Notes under the pieces: generated by a model
Seen by the model: the letters and a program-made list of their open reading frames with translations, nothing else
The model's database searches: none
What the model was told of the DNA's origin: nothing
Made by a program: the position numbers and the translations under genes
In this document: piece after piece, positions 1-8,639 of the stretch
Numbering within the stretch: the stretch's first letter is position 1
Layout of the letters: each line of letters starts with the position of its first letter
NCBI GenBank assembly: GCA_945903465.1
Contig: CAMDOF010000002.1
Location: 1-64,000, forward strand
DNA length: 64,000 nt
Reading direction: 5' to 3'
DNA from: Opitutus sp. GAS368
GTDB taxonomy: Bacteria; Verrucomicrobiota; Verrucomicrobiia; Opitutales; Opitutaceae

Positions 1-319
1 CGGTTCCGCCGGGCGCAACGCCCGGCTCCACCACCGGGGGCTCCGGCCTGGCGGGTTGGGCTGTGCGCTTCGTTTCATTAGGATCAATCATCGGATTCAT
101 TGGCTTTCGGGTTTACTGCCCCGTGTCCAAGGAAATTGGTGGCGATATACGTTGGGTGCTCTCTCCAAATATCGGCGCGGCGCCGGATCATCGCATAATC
201 CCTTTTACCTCAATATTCGTCCAACGCATCCATTCCGAAAATTGCCCGATTCTCGGAGCACCGATTCATCACTAATCAGGCAAATAAAATAAAACACTTC
301 TCCGCTCTGAAAGCTCAAA
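1..319. other. Left-edge stretch with no recognised gene
   Basis: No recognisable gene lies here. A perfect 8-bp inverted repeat with a 3-base loop (GCCGGGCG, positions 8-15, against CGCCCGGC, 19-26) sits close to the edge and could be the end of a terminator or an interspersed palindrome. One forward frame is open from the edge to a stop at 273-275, but its product resembles no family known to me and has no clear coding character. It could be the tail of a gene starting outside the window. Confidence 0.4.
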
Positions 320-1195
320 TTAAATGAGGGAGCTGGTATTAAAGCCGCCGCGAGAGGCAAAAATAAAACGTTCGCGCCCCGCAAGATCACGCTGACCCTC
401 CGTCCGCCCAAACCCCGCGTTCGTCGCCAGCACTTTTATTTTTTCGTGCTGAGTAATTCCCGTTTCCAAGGCGAGCACACCGCTCCCGCTCAAATAGAGG
501 GGCGCCCCGGCCAAAATCTTCGCTAAGTCCGCCAAACCGTCTTCCGCCGCTATCAGCGCCTGCCGCGGCTCAAAACCGCGAACTTCCAAAGCCGTCTGCG
601 CCGTTTCTGCCTCCGTTAGATACGGAGGATTGGAAACAATTAAATCGAACTCCGATCGCTCCACGCTCTCATACCAATCCGACTGGAAAATACGCACTCG
701 ATCAGCCAACCCTGTTTTGCTGGCGTTTTCCTGTGCTAAAGACAGTGCCGCCAAACTCGCATCCACCGCCACCACTTCTGCCAAAGGGAACGCCACCGCC
801 AGCGCCAAAGCGATCGCGCCTGACCCCGTCCCGAGATCCAGTATCCTCCGCGGGGCCTCCAAGCCCGCATAACGCACCACTAATAACTCGATTAAAAACT
901 CCGTCTCCGGTCGCGGAATCAATGCGCGCCGGTCCACTTTCAAACGCAGCCCCCCAAAATCAGTCTCCCCTATAATATACTGCAGGGGCTCGCGCTGCGC
1001 CCTTCGACGTATCAGCGGGCGAATTTTCTCCAGCTCAGCCTCAGTTAAGGGCCGCTCAAACTCCATGTAGAGCTGCATCCGTTTTCTCTCCAGGGCGTGC
1101 CCAATCAGTAATTCCGCATTGAGCCGTGCCGACTCCACCCCCTTCCCCACCAAGAATTCTGTCGTCCGTTTAATGATTTCAAGAAGCGTATGCAT
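320..1195 (-). CDS. prmC: Peptide chain release factor N5-glutamine methyltransferase
   Basis: PrmC (HemK) methylates the glutamine of the GGQ motif in release factors RF1 and RF2, using S-adenosylmethionine, in the cytoplasm. The 291-residue product has the family's N-terminal helical domain, the SAM-binding motif DLGTGSG at residues 120-126 and the substrate-binding NPPY signature at 189-192. The ATG at 1195 is chosen because it starts the family-typical MHTLLEI and lies one base after the stop of prfA; a longer frame would run into prfA. The prfA-prmC pair is a common bacterial operon that places the methylase next to its substrate. Length and motifs are normal, and the gene looks intact. 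Confidence 0.95.
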   Translation of the reverse strand: MHTLLEIIKRTTEFLVGKGVESARLNAELLIGHALERKRMQLYMEFERPLTEAELEKIRPLIRRRAQREPLQYIIGETDFGGLRLKVDRRALIPRPETEFLIELLVVRYAGLEAPRRILDLGTGSGAIALALAVAFPLAEVVAVDASLAALSLAQENASKTGLADRVRIFQSDWYESVERSEFDLIVSNPPYLTEAETAQTALEVRGFEPRQALIAAEDGLADLAKILAGAPLYLSGSGVLALETGITQHEKIKVLATNAGFGRTEGQRDLAGRERFIFASRGGFNTSSLI

Positions 1196-1196
1196 G

Positions 1197-2318
1197 TCAG
1201 TCGTTGTGCTCCGGCGGCAACCTCGCCGGTGTAAAATCATGCCCGGTCAGCGCTGCTAATTTCTCCTCGTAATCCGCTTTCTGTAACGCCGCGACCACCG
1301 GTTCAAGATTACCCTCCATCACGTGAGGTAAACTGTAAAGCGTCAGACCAATCCGATGATCCGTCAGCCGATTTTGCGGAAAACTATACGTCCGGATCCG
1401 CTCGCTCCGATCACCTGAACCAATCTGGCTACGCCGCGTCGCCGCATATTTCGCACGCTCCTCCTCCTCCCGGCGTTTAAGTAAACGCGAACGTAACACC
1501 GTCATCGCCTTCGCCTTGTTCTTTAACTGCGACCGCTCATCCGCACACGTCACAATCAATCCCGTCGGCTTATGGCAAATCTGCACAGCCGAGTCTGTCG
1601 TGTTCACCCCTTGCCCACCGGGCCCACTCGCTCGCGTCACCGTGATCTCCAAATCCTGCGGATCAATCTGCACATCCACTTCCTCCGCCTCCGGTAATAC
1701 CGCCACCGTCACCGTCGACGTATGAATCCGTCCATTCGCCTCCGTCACGGGCACGCGCTGCACCCGATGCACCCCGCTCTCAAATTTCAACTGTTTATAA
1801 ACGTCCCCCCCAGAAATTAGAAATATCACCTCTTTGAACCCACCTCGTTCCGAAAGACTGCTACTCATCGGCTGAATCTTCCAACCGCACGCGTCCGCGT
1901 AACGTGAATACAACCGGAAAAGCGCCGCCGCAAAAAGACTCGCTTCGTCTCCGCCTGTACCCGCCCGGATCTCCATCACCGTATTCCGCGAGTCCGTCGG
2001 CTCAGGCGGAATCATCGCCAGCAGCACGCGCCGTTTTAGTTCCTGCCGCCGTACCACCAACTCAGGTAACTCCGCCGCCGCCAGCTCCCGCAACTCCACC
2101 TCAGCCTTCATATCTACTCTCAATCCTTCCGCCTCCCCCAATTCCCGAACCACCTGCCGGTAGCGTCGATATTCTTCGATTAACTGCGCTAGCTTCTGAT
2201 GTTCGCGCGTCACTTCCGCCGCCCGCCTTGGATTCGCATAAAACGTCGCCTCGGCCATCTGCGCGCTCAACTCATCGTGACGGCGTTCGAAGGGTGCTAA
2301 ATCAGGGAGTTCTTCCAT
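1197..2318 (-). CDS. prfA: Peptide chain release factor 1 (RF1)
   Basis: RF1 recognises UAA and UAG stop codons in the ribosomal A site and triggers peptidyl-tRNA hydrolysis. The 373-residue protein shows the tripeptide anticodon PVT at residues 190-192, which marks RF1 and not RF2 (RF2 has SPF), and the catalytic GGQ at 234-236 within a [14 protein letters not shown] context. An open frame extends upstream to 2441, but I place the start at the ATG at 2318 (MEELPDL), since the extra 41 residues have no family counterpart and enter the promoter region shared with the divergent HAD gene. The stop is separated from prmC by one base. Because RF1 terminates at UAG, the in-frame amber codons near 52 and 54.7 kb should be read as true stops. 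Confidence 0.95.
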   Translation of the reverse strand: MEELPDLAPFERRHDELSAQMAEATFYANPRRAAEVTREHQKLAQLIEEYRRYRQVVRELGEAEGLRVDMKAEVELRELAAAELPELVVRRQELKRRVLLAMIPPEPTDSRNTVMEIRAGTGGDEASLFAAALFRLYSRYADACGWKIQPMSSSLSERGGFKEVIFLISGGDVYKQLKFESGVHRVQRVPVTEANGRIHTSTVTVAVLPEAEEVDVQIDPQDLEITVTRASGPGGQGVNTTDSAVQICHKPTGLIVTCADERSQLKNKAKAMTVLRSRLLKRREEEERAKYAATRRSQIGSGDRSERIRTYSFPQNRLTDHRIGLTLYSLPHVMEGNLEPVVAALQKADYEEKLAALTGHDFTPARLPPEHND

Positions 2319-2433
2319 GGAATGTTCGGAAAGTAGGACGTGCGCTATTTGCGAATTGCGCAAGCCCCACATTAAATTACGGATGGCTCGCTCCTCTGCG
2401 CACCGCGGGTATCCCTCGCTCCGCCCATCCGCC

Positions 2434-3459
2434 ATGGCCACGACTCTTTTTACTCAAAACACCATCGCCTGCATCTGGGATTTCGATAAAACCCTGATTC
2501 CCGAATACATGCAGTCGCCCCTTTTCCGGCGCTTCGGTATCGATGAGGCCTCCTTTTGGGAGGAGACCAACAAACTCGCTGAACACTATCAAAAACGGGG
2601 CTATCACCTCTCCCCTGAAATCGCTTATCTCAACCATCTCCTCACCTACGTCCTTGCCGGGAAAATGAGCGGCTTGAATAACAAAATCCTTCACGACTGC
2701 GGCGCGGAGATTTCGTTTTACCCGGGGCTTCCCGATTTTTTTGAACAGGCCAAAGCTTTCGCTCGCGAAAAGCCCGAGTACGCCAAGCACGATATCACAC
2801 TCGAACACTACATCGTTAGCACCGGGCTCGCTCCAATGATCCGGGGTAGCGCCATCGCCCCGTACGTCGACGGAATTTGGGCCTGCGAATTCGTCGAAAA
2901 TCCGCTGCAACCAGGCTTCCTTAAACAGAAGGAGCTGTCGTTAGACGCCACGGCGGAAATTGCCCAAATCGGTATGGTCATCGATAACACGACCAAGACC
3001 AAGGCCATCTTCGAAATCAACAAGGGGACGAACAAAAATCCCGCCATTGACGTAAACTCAAAAATGGCGACCGAGGATCGCCGCATTCCTATCCCGAACA
3101 TCATTTACATCGCTGATGGTCCTAGCGATGTCCCCAGTTTCTCGGTCGTAAAAAATGGAGGCGGACGCTCCTACGCCGTCTACAATCCCGATAAGTCCGC
3201 TGAGTTTGCCCAAAATGACCGCCTGCTCCAATCGGGCCGCATTCACGGCTACGGTCCGGCCGACTACCGCCTTGGCTCTAGTACCCCGCAATGGATTCGC
3301 CTCCATATCCACCAAATCTGCGATCGGATTGTCGCCGACCGCGAAACCGCCGTCGCCTCCAAAGCCTCGAAGCCCCCACGTCATCTCAACCCGACCCCAG
3401 CTGAAGAAGCCGCCCAACGATCCCGACGAGAACCCGAGCAATCATCTTTCTTAAAATAA
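2434..3459 (+). CDS. HAD-superfamily phosphatase-like hydrolase
   Basis: The 341-residue cytoplasmic protein has all four haloacid dehalogenase motifs: DFDKT at residues 16-20 (nucleophile and acid/base aspartates), the serine/threonine of VSTG near 128-131, a lysine cluster TTKTK at 186-190, and ADGPSDVP at 227-234 (Mg2+ ligands). This predicts an Mg2+-dependent phosphohydrolase or phosphotransferase with an unknown substrate. A large insert between motifs I and II (residues about 25-125) would be the cap domain that sets specificity. The C-terminal 30 residues are polar and probably disordered. The start at 2434 (MATTLF) is preferred over an in-frame upstream extension that overlaps prfA. 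It is transcribed divergently from prfA. The family is certain, the substrate unknown. Confidence 0.85.
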   Translation: MATTLFTQNTIACIWDFDKTLIPEYMQSPLFRRFGIDEASFWEETNKLAEHYQKRGYHLSPEIAYLNHLLTYVLAGKMSGLNNKILHDCGAEISFYPGLPDFFEQAKAFAREKPEYAKHDITLEHYIVSTGLAPMIRGSAIAPYVDGIWACEFVENPLQPGFLKQKELSLDATAEIAQIGMVIDNTTKTKAIFEINKGTNKNPAIDVNSKMATEDRRIPIPNIIYIADGPSDVPSFSVVKNGGGRSYAVYNPDKSAEFAQNDRLLQSGRIHGYGPADYRLGSSTPQWIRLHIHQICDRIVADRETAVASKASKPPRHLNPTPAEEAAQRSRREPEQSSFLK

Positions 3460-3655
3460 AACAAGCTTTCGCTCACTGGTCGTTCCTGACTCTAATCCAC
3501 AGACCATTGATCTGCGCTTCTCCAACGGTGGGCTAACCGTTTTTGCGGAGACCAATTATGCCGATAGCTATAGAAATGATGCCTTTCACCGACGGGTAAC
3601 AGGCTCGTGCGACCTTGCAGTCCGAAGTATCGAACTTAGATCCGTTGGTATTAGC

Positions 3656-3694
3656 CCAAAAAAAAAGGCGCCTACCATCGAGGTCGGCGCCTTT
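3656..3694 (-). terminator. Rho-independent terminator of the alanine-rich repeat gene
   Basis: Read on the minus strand, a GC-rich stem (AAAGGCGCC pairing with GGCGCCTTT) closes a loop of about 13 bases and is followed by a run of nine T residues. It lies 20 bases past the stop of the alanine-rich protein gene. It is the classic intrinsic terminator layout. Confidence 0.85.
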
Positions 3695-3714
3695 CCGATC
3701 GAAAGGAGAATTTT

Positions 3715-4719
3715 TCAGTTCGAACGGCTGACCGTAATCACTGGGACCGTTGGCGTAGTAACAACCGGAGCCACAACAACCGGAGCCACCACCGGAGCCA
3801 CAACCGCTGGCGCCACTGTTTGGACCGCGGTCGTAATCGTGGCCGCCTGCGTTGGTGCCGCCGTGACCGCGGCTTGGGCAACTGCCTGAGCCTGCGTCGG
3901 GGCCGCGGTCACCGCCGCGGTCGTGATTGCTGCTGCTGCCGCCGCCGGAGCGGCCGTAACCGCCGCTGTCGTGATTGCCGCTGCTGCCGCCGGCTTCGCC
4001 GTAACCGCCGCCGTCGTGATTGCTGCTGCCGACGCGGCCGGGGCCGCGGTCACCGCTGCGGTCGTGATTGCTGCTGCTGCTGCCGCCGGAGCGGCCGTAA
4101 CCGCCGCCGTCGTAACCGCCGCGGCTTGCGCCGGGGCCGCGGTAACCGCCGCTGTCGTGATTGCCGCTGCCGACGCCGGCTTTGCCGTAACCGCCGCCGT
4201 CGTGATTGCTGCTGCCGACGCGGCCGGGGCCGCGGTCACCGCCGCGGTCGTGATTGCTGCTGCTGCCGCCGCTGGAGCGGCCGTAACCGCCGCCGTCGTA
4301 ACCGCCGCGGCTTGGGTCGGGGCGGCCGTAACCGCCGCTGTCGTGATTGCCGCTGCCGACGCCGGCTTTGCCGAAACCGCCGCCGTCGTAACCGCCGCGG
4401 CTTGCGCCGGGGCCGCGGTAACGGCCGCTGTCGTGATTGCTGCTGCTGCTGCCGCCGGAGCTGCCGTGACTGCCGCCGTCGTGATTGCCGCTGCCGAGGT
4501 CGGCGCCGCAGTTACCGCCGCGGTTGTGATCGCCGCGGCCTGCCCAGGATTCGCTGAAACCGCATCTTGAACGATCTTAGCGATTTCGACGTCTGAAGCG
4601 TTCGCCGCTTTCGCAGCGGCTACAGCTCTTTGGACACCGGAAACAACTGCAGTCTGTGCAAAAGCGGTGAACGAGGTTAAACTGACTAGCGCGGCTAACA
4701 ACAACGAGCGAGTTTTCAT
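3715..4719 (-). CDS. Secreted alanine-rich tandem-repeat protein
   Basis: The 334-residue protein begins with a clear Sec signal peptide (MKTRSLLLAALVSLTSFTAFA, cut after residue 21). A short linker (residues 22-60) follows. Residues 61 to about 298 consist of some 16 tandem copies of a 14-16-residue unit built around ITTAAVTAAP, 14 of them close to identical. The tail is a proline/valine-rich segment (APVVAPVV, residues about 300-325) ending in ITVSRSN. Composition is almost only A, T, V, P and I, with very few charged residues after the linker. No catalytic family matches. I infer a structural fibre, stalk or surface coat protein. The neighbour at 4962-6683 is a FecR-domain protein carrying scattered copies of the same unit and the same VSRS tail, so the two probably act together. 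An AT-rich 240-base gap upstream probably holds its own promoter. Confidence 0.8.
   Translation of the reverse strand: MKTRSLLLAALVSLTSFTAFAQTAVVSGVQRAVAAAKAANASDVEIAKIVQDAVSANPGQAAAITTAAVTAAPTSAAAITTAAVTAAPAAAAAAITTAAVTAAPAQAAAVTTAAVSAKPASAAAITTAAVTAAPTQAAAVTTAAVTAAPAAAAAAITTAAVTAAPAASAAAITTAAVTAKPASAAAITTAAVTAAPAQAAAVTTAAVTAAPAAAAAAITTAAVTAAPAASAAAITTAAVTAKPAAAAAITTAAVTAAPAAAAAAITTAAVTAAPTQAQAVAQAAVTAAPTQAATITTAVQTVAPAVVAPVVAPVVVAPVVTTPTVPVITVSRSN
3826..4539 (-). repeat. In-frame tandem repeat array (42-48 bp units)
   Basis: About 16 consecutive units of 42, 45 or 48 bp encode variants of ITTAAVTAAP plus a spacer (AQAA, TQAA, AASAA, AAAAA or KPASA). Units differ by whole codons and by synonymous GCC/GCG/GCT exchange, so the array has expanded by codon-phase duplication under selection for the protein frame. 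Higher-order blocks repeat too: the order of spacers AQ-AAA-AAS-KP recurs twice. Confidence 0.9.
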
Positions 4720-4961
4720 ATGATTGTCGAATTAGATAAAAAAATTAAGCGGAGGTGGCTATGCGATAAATCGTAAATAGAGCAGCAATAACAAACAATT
4801 TCTCGTTAAGACTTCAATGCAAATAAAATAAATCTATAGTCCAAAAAAATTAAACTGAGCTCGGTTAAATCACGAGAACTTGGCCAATGCAGTTCCATTG
4901 TCGATCGATCCTTAGTCCACCCACGCCTTCAAATCTACGTGAGTGGACAGCCGATTTTTCA

Positions 4962-6683
4962 TTATTCCCCCGAACGACTCACGTTAATGATGGGATTAAC
5001 CGGCGTCACTGGCGTGGTCACTGGTGGCGCCGCGACCGCTGGAGCTGGAGCCACGACAGCTGGGGCCGGAGCCACCACCGGCGCTGGGGTGACGACCGCA
5101 GGAGCGACGGTGGTGGTCGTACCCGCGGCTGAGGTCGTCGCAGTCGTCACCGCGGTGGCGCCCGTATTTGACACGGATGAGTTAGAAGTCGACGTGGTCG
5201 CAGTACCGCCGGTGGTCGCGGGGGCCGCGGTCGCGGTGGATGATACGCTGGTCGAACCCGAGGCGCTATTAGTACTGACGGAAACACTGACGACTGGCGC
5301 GCTGACGCTGGCTACGACGACACCGCCGCTGGAGGCTCCCGCAGTGGCACCAGAGGAGGATCCGGAATTAACCGCGGTGCTGATCGCGGCGGCCGTAATC
5401 GTGGCCGCGGCCGCATTGCCAGACTGCGCGGAAGACGCCAGCGAAGTGGTCGTGGCGGTGTTGGCAACCGTGCTCACCGCGGAAGTAACAGCTGTGCTGT
5501 TCGCGGCTTGCGTGGCGGCTTGAGTAATTTGCGCGACAGAAGCGGCCGGATTGGCGGCTTTGACGGCGGCGACGGCCTCGCTCACCTTCGTCTGCACAAC
5601 GCCTTGCGCGGCACCCTGCGCGGCGGCGGCGGCTTGATTGGGGGCGGCCGTGACAGCGGCCGTCGTGACGGCAGCGACCGCCGCGTTTAACGAAGTTTGG
5701 TTTCCGCCGGTGCTTGAAGTTGATGACGAGACCGCGGCGGCGGCGGCTTGGGTCACGGTGCCGATCTGGGCCGACGCGCCCGCGGCGGAAACGGCACTCA
5801 CCGCGGCCTGGGTCACGGCGGAAATGGCCTTTAAGGTCGCCTGTTGATTTGCCCCCGTCGCGGAGCCGACGCTGACAGTCGCCTGCACGGCGACCTGCAC
5901 GATCGCAGCGGCTTGGGTCGGAACCGCAGTTACGGCCGCACTGGTCACAGCTGCGAGAAGGCTCGTGGCAACGGCCGCTGAGCCCACGGAAGTCGAGGCA
6001 GCCGACACATTGCTTGCGACCACCTGAACGGCGGCGACAATATCTGCCTGAGCCGCCGGATTATTTTGAACGAAAGACGCCACACTTTGAGAAGCCGTCG
6101 CCTGGCCGGTGACCGCTTGGCCAAAAGGAATAATGATCGGAGGAATACCGGGGCCACGATCGATGATGACGTTGCCGCTGAAGGTCGCTACCGAGGTATC
6201 GGAACCGCCACCAGCGCTGGGAATTACCGTGACACCATAAACCGTCCCACGCGCTGCCGCCACGCCGCGCGGCGTCCGAATACCAAATTCCGTCACCGGG
6301 CGCTTGGAGGGGTCCAGCGTCGAGATGATATTCCCTTTTTCGAGATTCAACTCAGCCACGCGTTTGCCAGCGTCGGCGCCTTGGCCCATTCGCAAAACGC
6401 GCACCTCGACCTTGGATCCGCCACGAATCGTGGCCACCGCGCCCTCGAAAGTTTCGAGAAATACTTCCACCTTGGGAGGGGTTTCGATGAGCGCGCCCTC
6501 TACTAGTTGAGCGTTCACCATCGCCGGCGCGGAGACGCCACCCTTGGGGGTTACGGTCGCTCCGGACCCGTTAATTTTAACGATTCGCGCAGTGATATTT
6601 TGGGCCCAAGCAGAGGAAGGAACCAACAAAACCAAGAGGAGGCTAAACAGGATTTCGGAACAGAATCTGTGAGGTAGGTTCAT
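4962..6683 (-). CDS. Secreted FecR-domain protein with alanine-rich C-terminal region
   Basis: The 573-residue protein has a Sec signal peptide ending SSAWAQ near residue 28. A FecR-type domain covers residues about 30-200: a GSGATVTPKGG start, a charged beta region, and the diagnostic TPRGVAAARGTVYGV stretch near 140-155. From about residue 210 the chain becomes alanine, valine, serine and threonine rich. It contains degenerate copies of the ITTAAVTAAP unit seen in the gene just downstream (SAAVTAVPTQAAA, TTAAVTAAPNQAAA). The C-terminus is PA/PV-rich and ends in INVSRSGE. In classical systems FecR is an inner-membrane anti-sigma regulator; this one has no cytoplasmic domain and no sigma factor beside it, so I infer an exported structural or anchoring role. 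A 240-base AT-rich gap separates it from the repeat gene. Confidence 0.8.
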   Translation of the reverse strand: MNLPHRFCSEILFSLLLVLLVPSSAWAQNITARIVKINGSGATVTPKGGVSAPAMVNAQLVEGALIETPPKVEVFLETFEGAVATIRGGSKVEVRVLRMGQGADAGKRVAELNLEKGNIISTLDPSKRPVTEFGIRTPRGVAAARGTVYGVTVIPSAGGGSDTSVATFSGNVIIDRGPGIPPIIIPFGQAVTGQATASQSVASFVQNNPAAQADIVAAVQVVASNVSAASTSVGSAAVATSLLAAVTSAAVTAVPTQAAAIVQVAVQATVSVGSATGANQQATLKAISAVTQAAVSAVSAAGASAQIGTVTQAAAAAVSSSTSSTGGNQTSLNAAVAAVTTAAVTAAPNQAAAAAQGAAQGVVQTKVSEAVAAVKAANPAASVAQITQAATQAANSTAVTSAVSTVANTATTTSLASSAQSGNAAAATITAAAISTAVNSGSSSGATAGASSGGVVVASVSAPVVSVSVSTNSASGSTSVSSTATAAPATTGGTATTSTSNSSVSNTGATAVTTATTSAAGTTTTVAPAVVTPAPVVAPAPAVVAPAPAVAAPPVTTPVTPVNPIINVSRSGE

Positions 6684-6866
6684 GAATTTGAAGCGAGCTA
6701 TAAACGGGCATCAGTCTGATTACAATTTTTAAGAATTTTTTAAAAGATTTCGTGCGACTAAACCCACGCCGCGACCGACGAGACCGACTGGCGAGGTGCA
6801 CGCTGAAGCGGGATGACCTCAGCTGAGAGTCGGCGGGCGAAACGGCGCGCTCGCGCCCAACCCCGA

Positions 6867-7316
6867 CTACGGCAACTTGGCCTGCACTGCCTTACTGACG
6901 ATCCCAAAGTCGATTAACGCGGCCTCAGGCAGCTTCTTCAACGCCGCGATCACTTTACCCATATCTTTTTTCGTGAGGGCACCCGTCTCCAAAACCGCGG
7001 CAGCAATGAGCGCGTCGATTTTCTCAATCGGCAAGGCTTGGGGCAAGTATTTCTCGAGCACGCGGATCTCGATCTCATTAGCGGTGACGAGATCAGGCCG
7101 CCCGCCTCGCGCGAAATCGGTGTTCGCGTCTGCGAGATTTTTAACCGCTTTCCGCAACGTGCTCAGGGCGAGCGGATCATCAATATCCTTATTTGCATCC
7201 ATGGCTGCACGCTTGATGGCCGCATCCAGCGTGCGGAGCGACGTAAGCGTGGCGGCGTTGCGCGCCTTCATGGCGATGATAATATCGGAGCGGAGCGTTT
7301 CGTAAATGGAGGGCAT
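6867..7316 (-). CDS. yqeY: GatB/YqeY domain protein
   Basis: This 149-residue cytoplasmic protein matches the stand-alone YqeY family in full length. It has the helical start MPSIYETLRSDIIIAMKAR, the central VLEKYLPQALP stretch and the C-terminal DMGKVIAALKKLPEAALIDFGIVSKAVQAKL. The domain is also the C-terminal tail of GatB, the tRNA amidotransferase subunit that binds tRNA, which suggests tRNA or ribosome binding, but no reaction is established for stand-alone members. It lies upstream of the FecR-like gene with a 183-base gap and diverges from the DUF2237 gene, sharing a 65-base promoter region. Confidence 0.9.
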   Translation of the reverse strand: MPSIYETLRSDIIIAMKARNAATLTSLRTLDAAIKRAAMDANKDIDDPLALSTLRKAVKNLADANTDFARGGRPDLVTANEIEIRVLEKYLPQALPIEKIDALIAAAVLETGALTKKDMGKVIAALKKLPEAALIDFGIVSKAVQAKLP

Positions 7317-7381
7317 GGTGGCAGATTTTTTTCCAAAATCTCTCCGTGCATTCGCGGGCGCAACTGTGTTTTAATTTAAAC

Positions 7382-7753
7382 ATGCATCCGCTACCCTCGC
7401 GCAATGTCCTCGGAAGTCCGCTACGAGTCTGCTCACAGGCGCCGCTCACCGGTTTTTTCCGGACGGGCACGTGCGACACCTGCGCGGAGGATCACGGCTG
7501 CCATACGGTCTGCGTGGAGGTTACGGCAGAATTTCTTGAGTTCAGTCTTGCCGCCGGCAACGATCTCACCTCGCCGCGCCCGGAGTATGGATTTACGGGG
7601 CTGCAACCTGGTGACCGCTGGTGCGTGTGCGCCGCCCGCTGGCAAGAGTGTGTAGACGCGGGTTTCCCTGCGCCAGTGGCGCTCCTCGCGACGCACGAAC
7701 GCGCCCTAGAACTTATTTCGCTCGAGACCCTGCGAGAGCACGCGACGGCGTAA
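7382..7753 (+). CDS. DUF2237 family protein
   Basis: The 123-residue protein matches DUF2237 along its length: NVLGSPLRVCSQAPLTGFFR, a cysteine-rich CDTCAEDHGCHTVC segment, EFLEFSLAAGNDL, and PRPEYGFTGLQPGDRWCVC. The family is widespread and uncharacterised. Its conserved cysteines suggest metal binding or redox chemistry, but that is inference. The ATG at 7382 is used because it starts the family homology; an in-frame extension to 7346 enters the divergent yqeY promoter. The gene is the last intact one before the mobile-element remnants at 8.0-9.3 kb. Confidence 0.85.
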   Translation: MHPLPSRNVLGSPLRVCSQAPLTGFFRTGTCDTCAEDHGCHTVCVEVTAEFLEFSLAAGNDLTSPRPEYGFTGLQPGDRWCVCAARWQECVDAGFPAPVALLATHERALELISLETLREHATA

Positions 7754-8048
7754 GCGCCCCGCCAAGGCCACGCCCCCATAACGGGGCAGGCGGCAACACC
7801 CGCGCCTCTTATTTTTAAGAACAGAGCCGACCGCGAAACTCGCCGCCGCCTCGTTGGAATGTTTGCACTGCCGGTCGATACAAAAACGCCATGGCCGTCG
7901 GTTCTTTTCTCAGCCGCGAACGCCAGCGATTGGTCATGAGTGATCTGCGCACCCACTGACGCCGCAGCTCACTGCAAATTTAGATCAGCATCTTCTCGGC
8001 AATGAAGGCGGCCAGGTTGACGTAAATTTGTATCTTTAATTTAGATAC

Positions 8049-8540
8049 ATGAGTAGTGTCGGGCGAGCCGCTTCACCGTCGCCCTTCGCTTTGCGCTACC
8101 CTCGTCAAACCGTGCCGGCGGTTTTCCCGCACACGGCTTACCGAGTCCCCTTTGCTTCGGATTGGTTTCAGCGGAGTTTATCGCGTCCAAACCGCTTTGA
8201 GCGGCCAGTTCCCCAGCTGGTAGGGTGCTTCGCCTCGGTCGTCGGTGAAGAAGTTGCCGAGCCCGTGGGTGCAGCTGGATTCCCGCCACAATCACGTCGC
8301 AGCCGGTGGCGCCCCAAGGCCTGCGGTTTATCAGACACGTGCGTGCGGTTGCCGTACTGAAACGCCTGCGCCCAGCCTCCGGTGATCTGGTTGACCTTTC
8401 GGACCACCGCCACCGCCGCTTGGTCTCGCGTGCGCACTTTCACCGGCGGCGCGAACACCGTCTATTTCTGGCGATCAGGAAATCACCGGAGCCGGGTGAA
8501 CTCTTGGTGCGGTAAGCGCATGTCATGCAGGAGGAAAAAG
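8049..8540 (-). mobile_element. Group II intron 3' remnant (domains V and VI, maturase fragment)
   Basis: On the minus strand, 8139-8107 folds as a group II intron domain V: a lower stem AAGCCGTG/CACGGTTT of 8 bp, a 2-base 3' bulge, an upper GCGG/CCGC stem and a GAAA-type loop, 33 nt in all. A GGGCGA/TCGCCC hairpin (8084-8061) stands where domain VI belongs, and the element ends in CTACTCAT at 8049, a typical intron 3' end. Upstream, 8458 to about 8370 encodes VVRKVNQITGGWAQAFQYGN, which resembles the maturase X region of intron reverse transcriptases. Stops and frame changes break the reading frame, and domains I-IV and the polymerase are gone. The first bases of the 3' exon form a perfect 6-bp hairpin (8030-8048). 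The left end (about 8540) is uncertain. Confidence 0.7.
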
Positions 8541-8639
8541 TTTAAGAAGAGTTTTTTGATGAAGTTTCTAAGAAAATACTCATTCGGGCGAAGGTGAGAT
8601 TAAAATCGCCAGAAATGCACGATTTCACGATCGCCGCTG

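Noticed and set aside
3820-4570. Long plus-strand open frames opposite the alanine-rich repeat
   Set aside because: They arise because repeats with a GCN-rich codon pattern leave the other frames open. Products are Arg/Cys or Val/Ala strings with no signal peptide or start context.
4939-5523. Plus-strand open frame opposite the FecR-like gene
   Set aside because: It is the mirror of alanine/threonine-rich codons and has no independent features.
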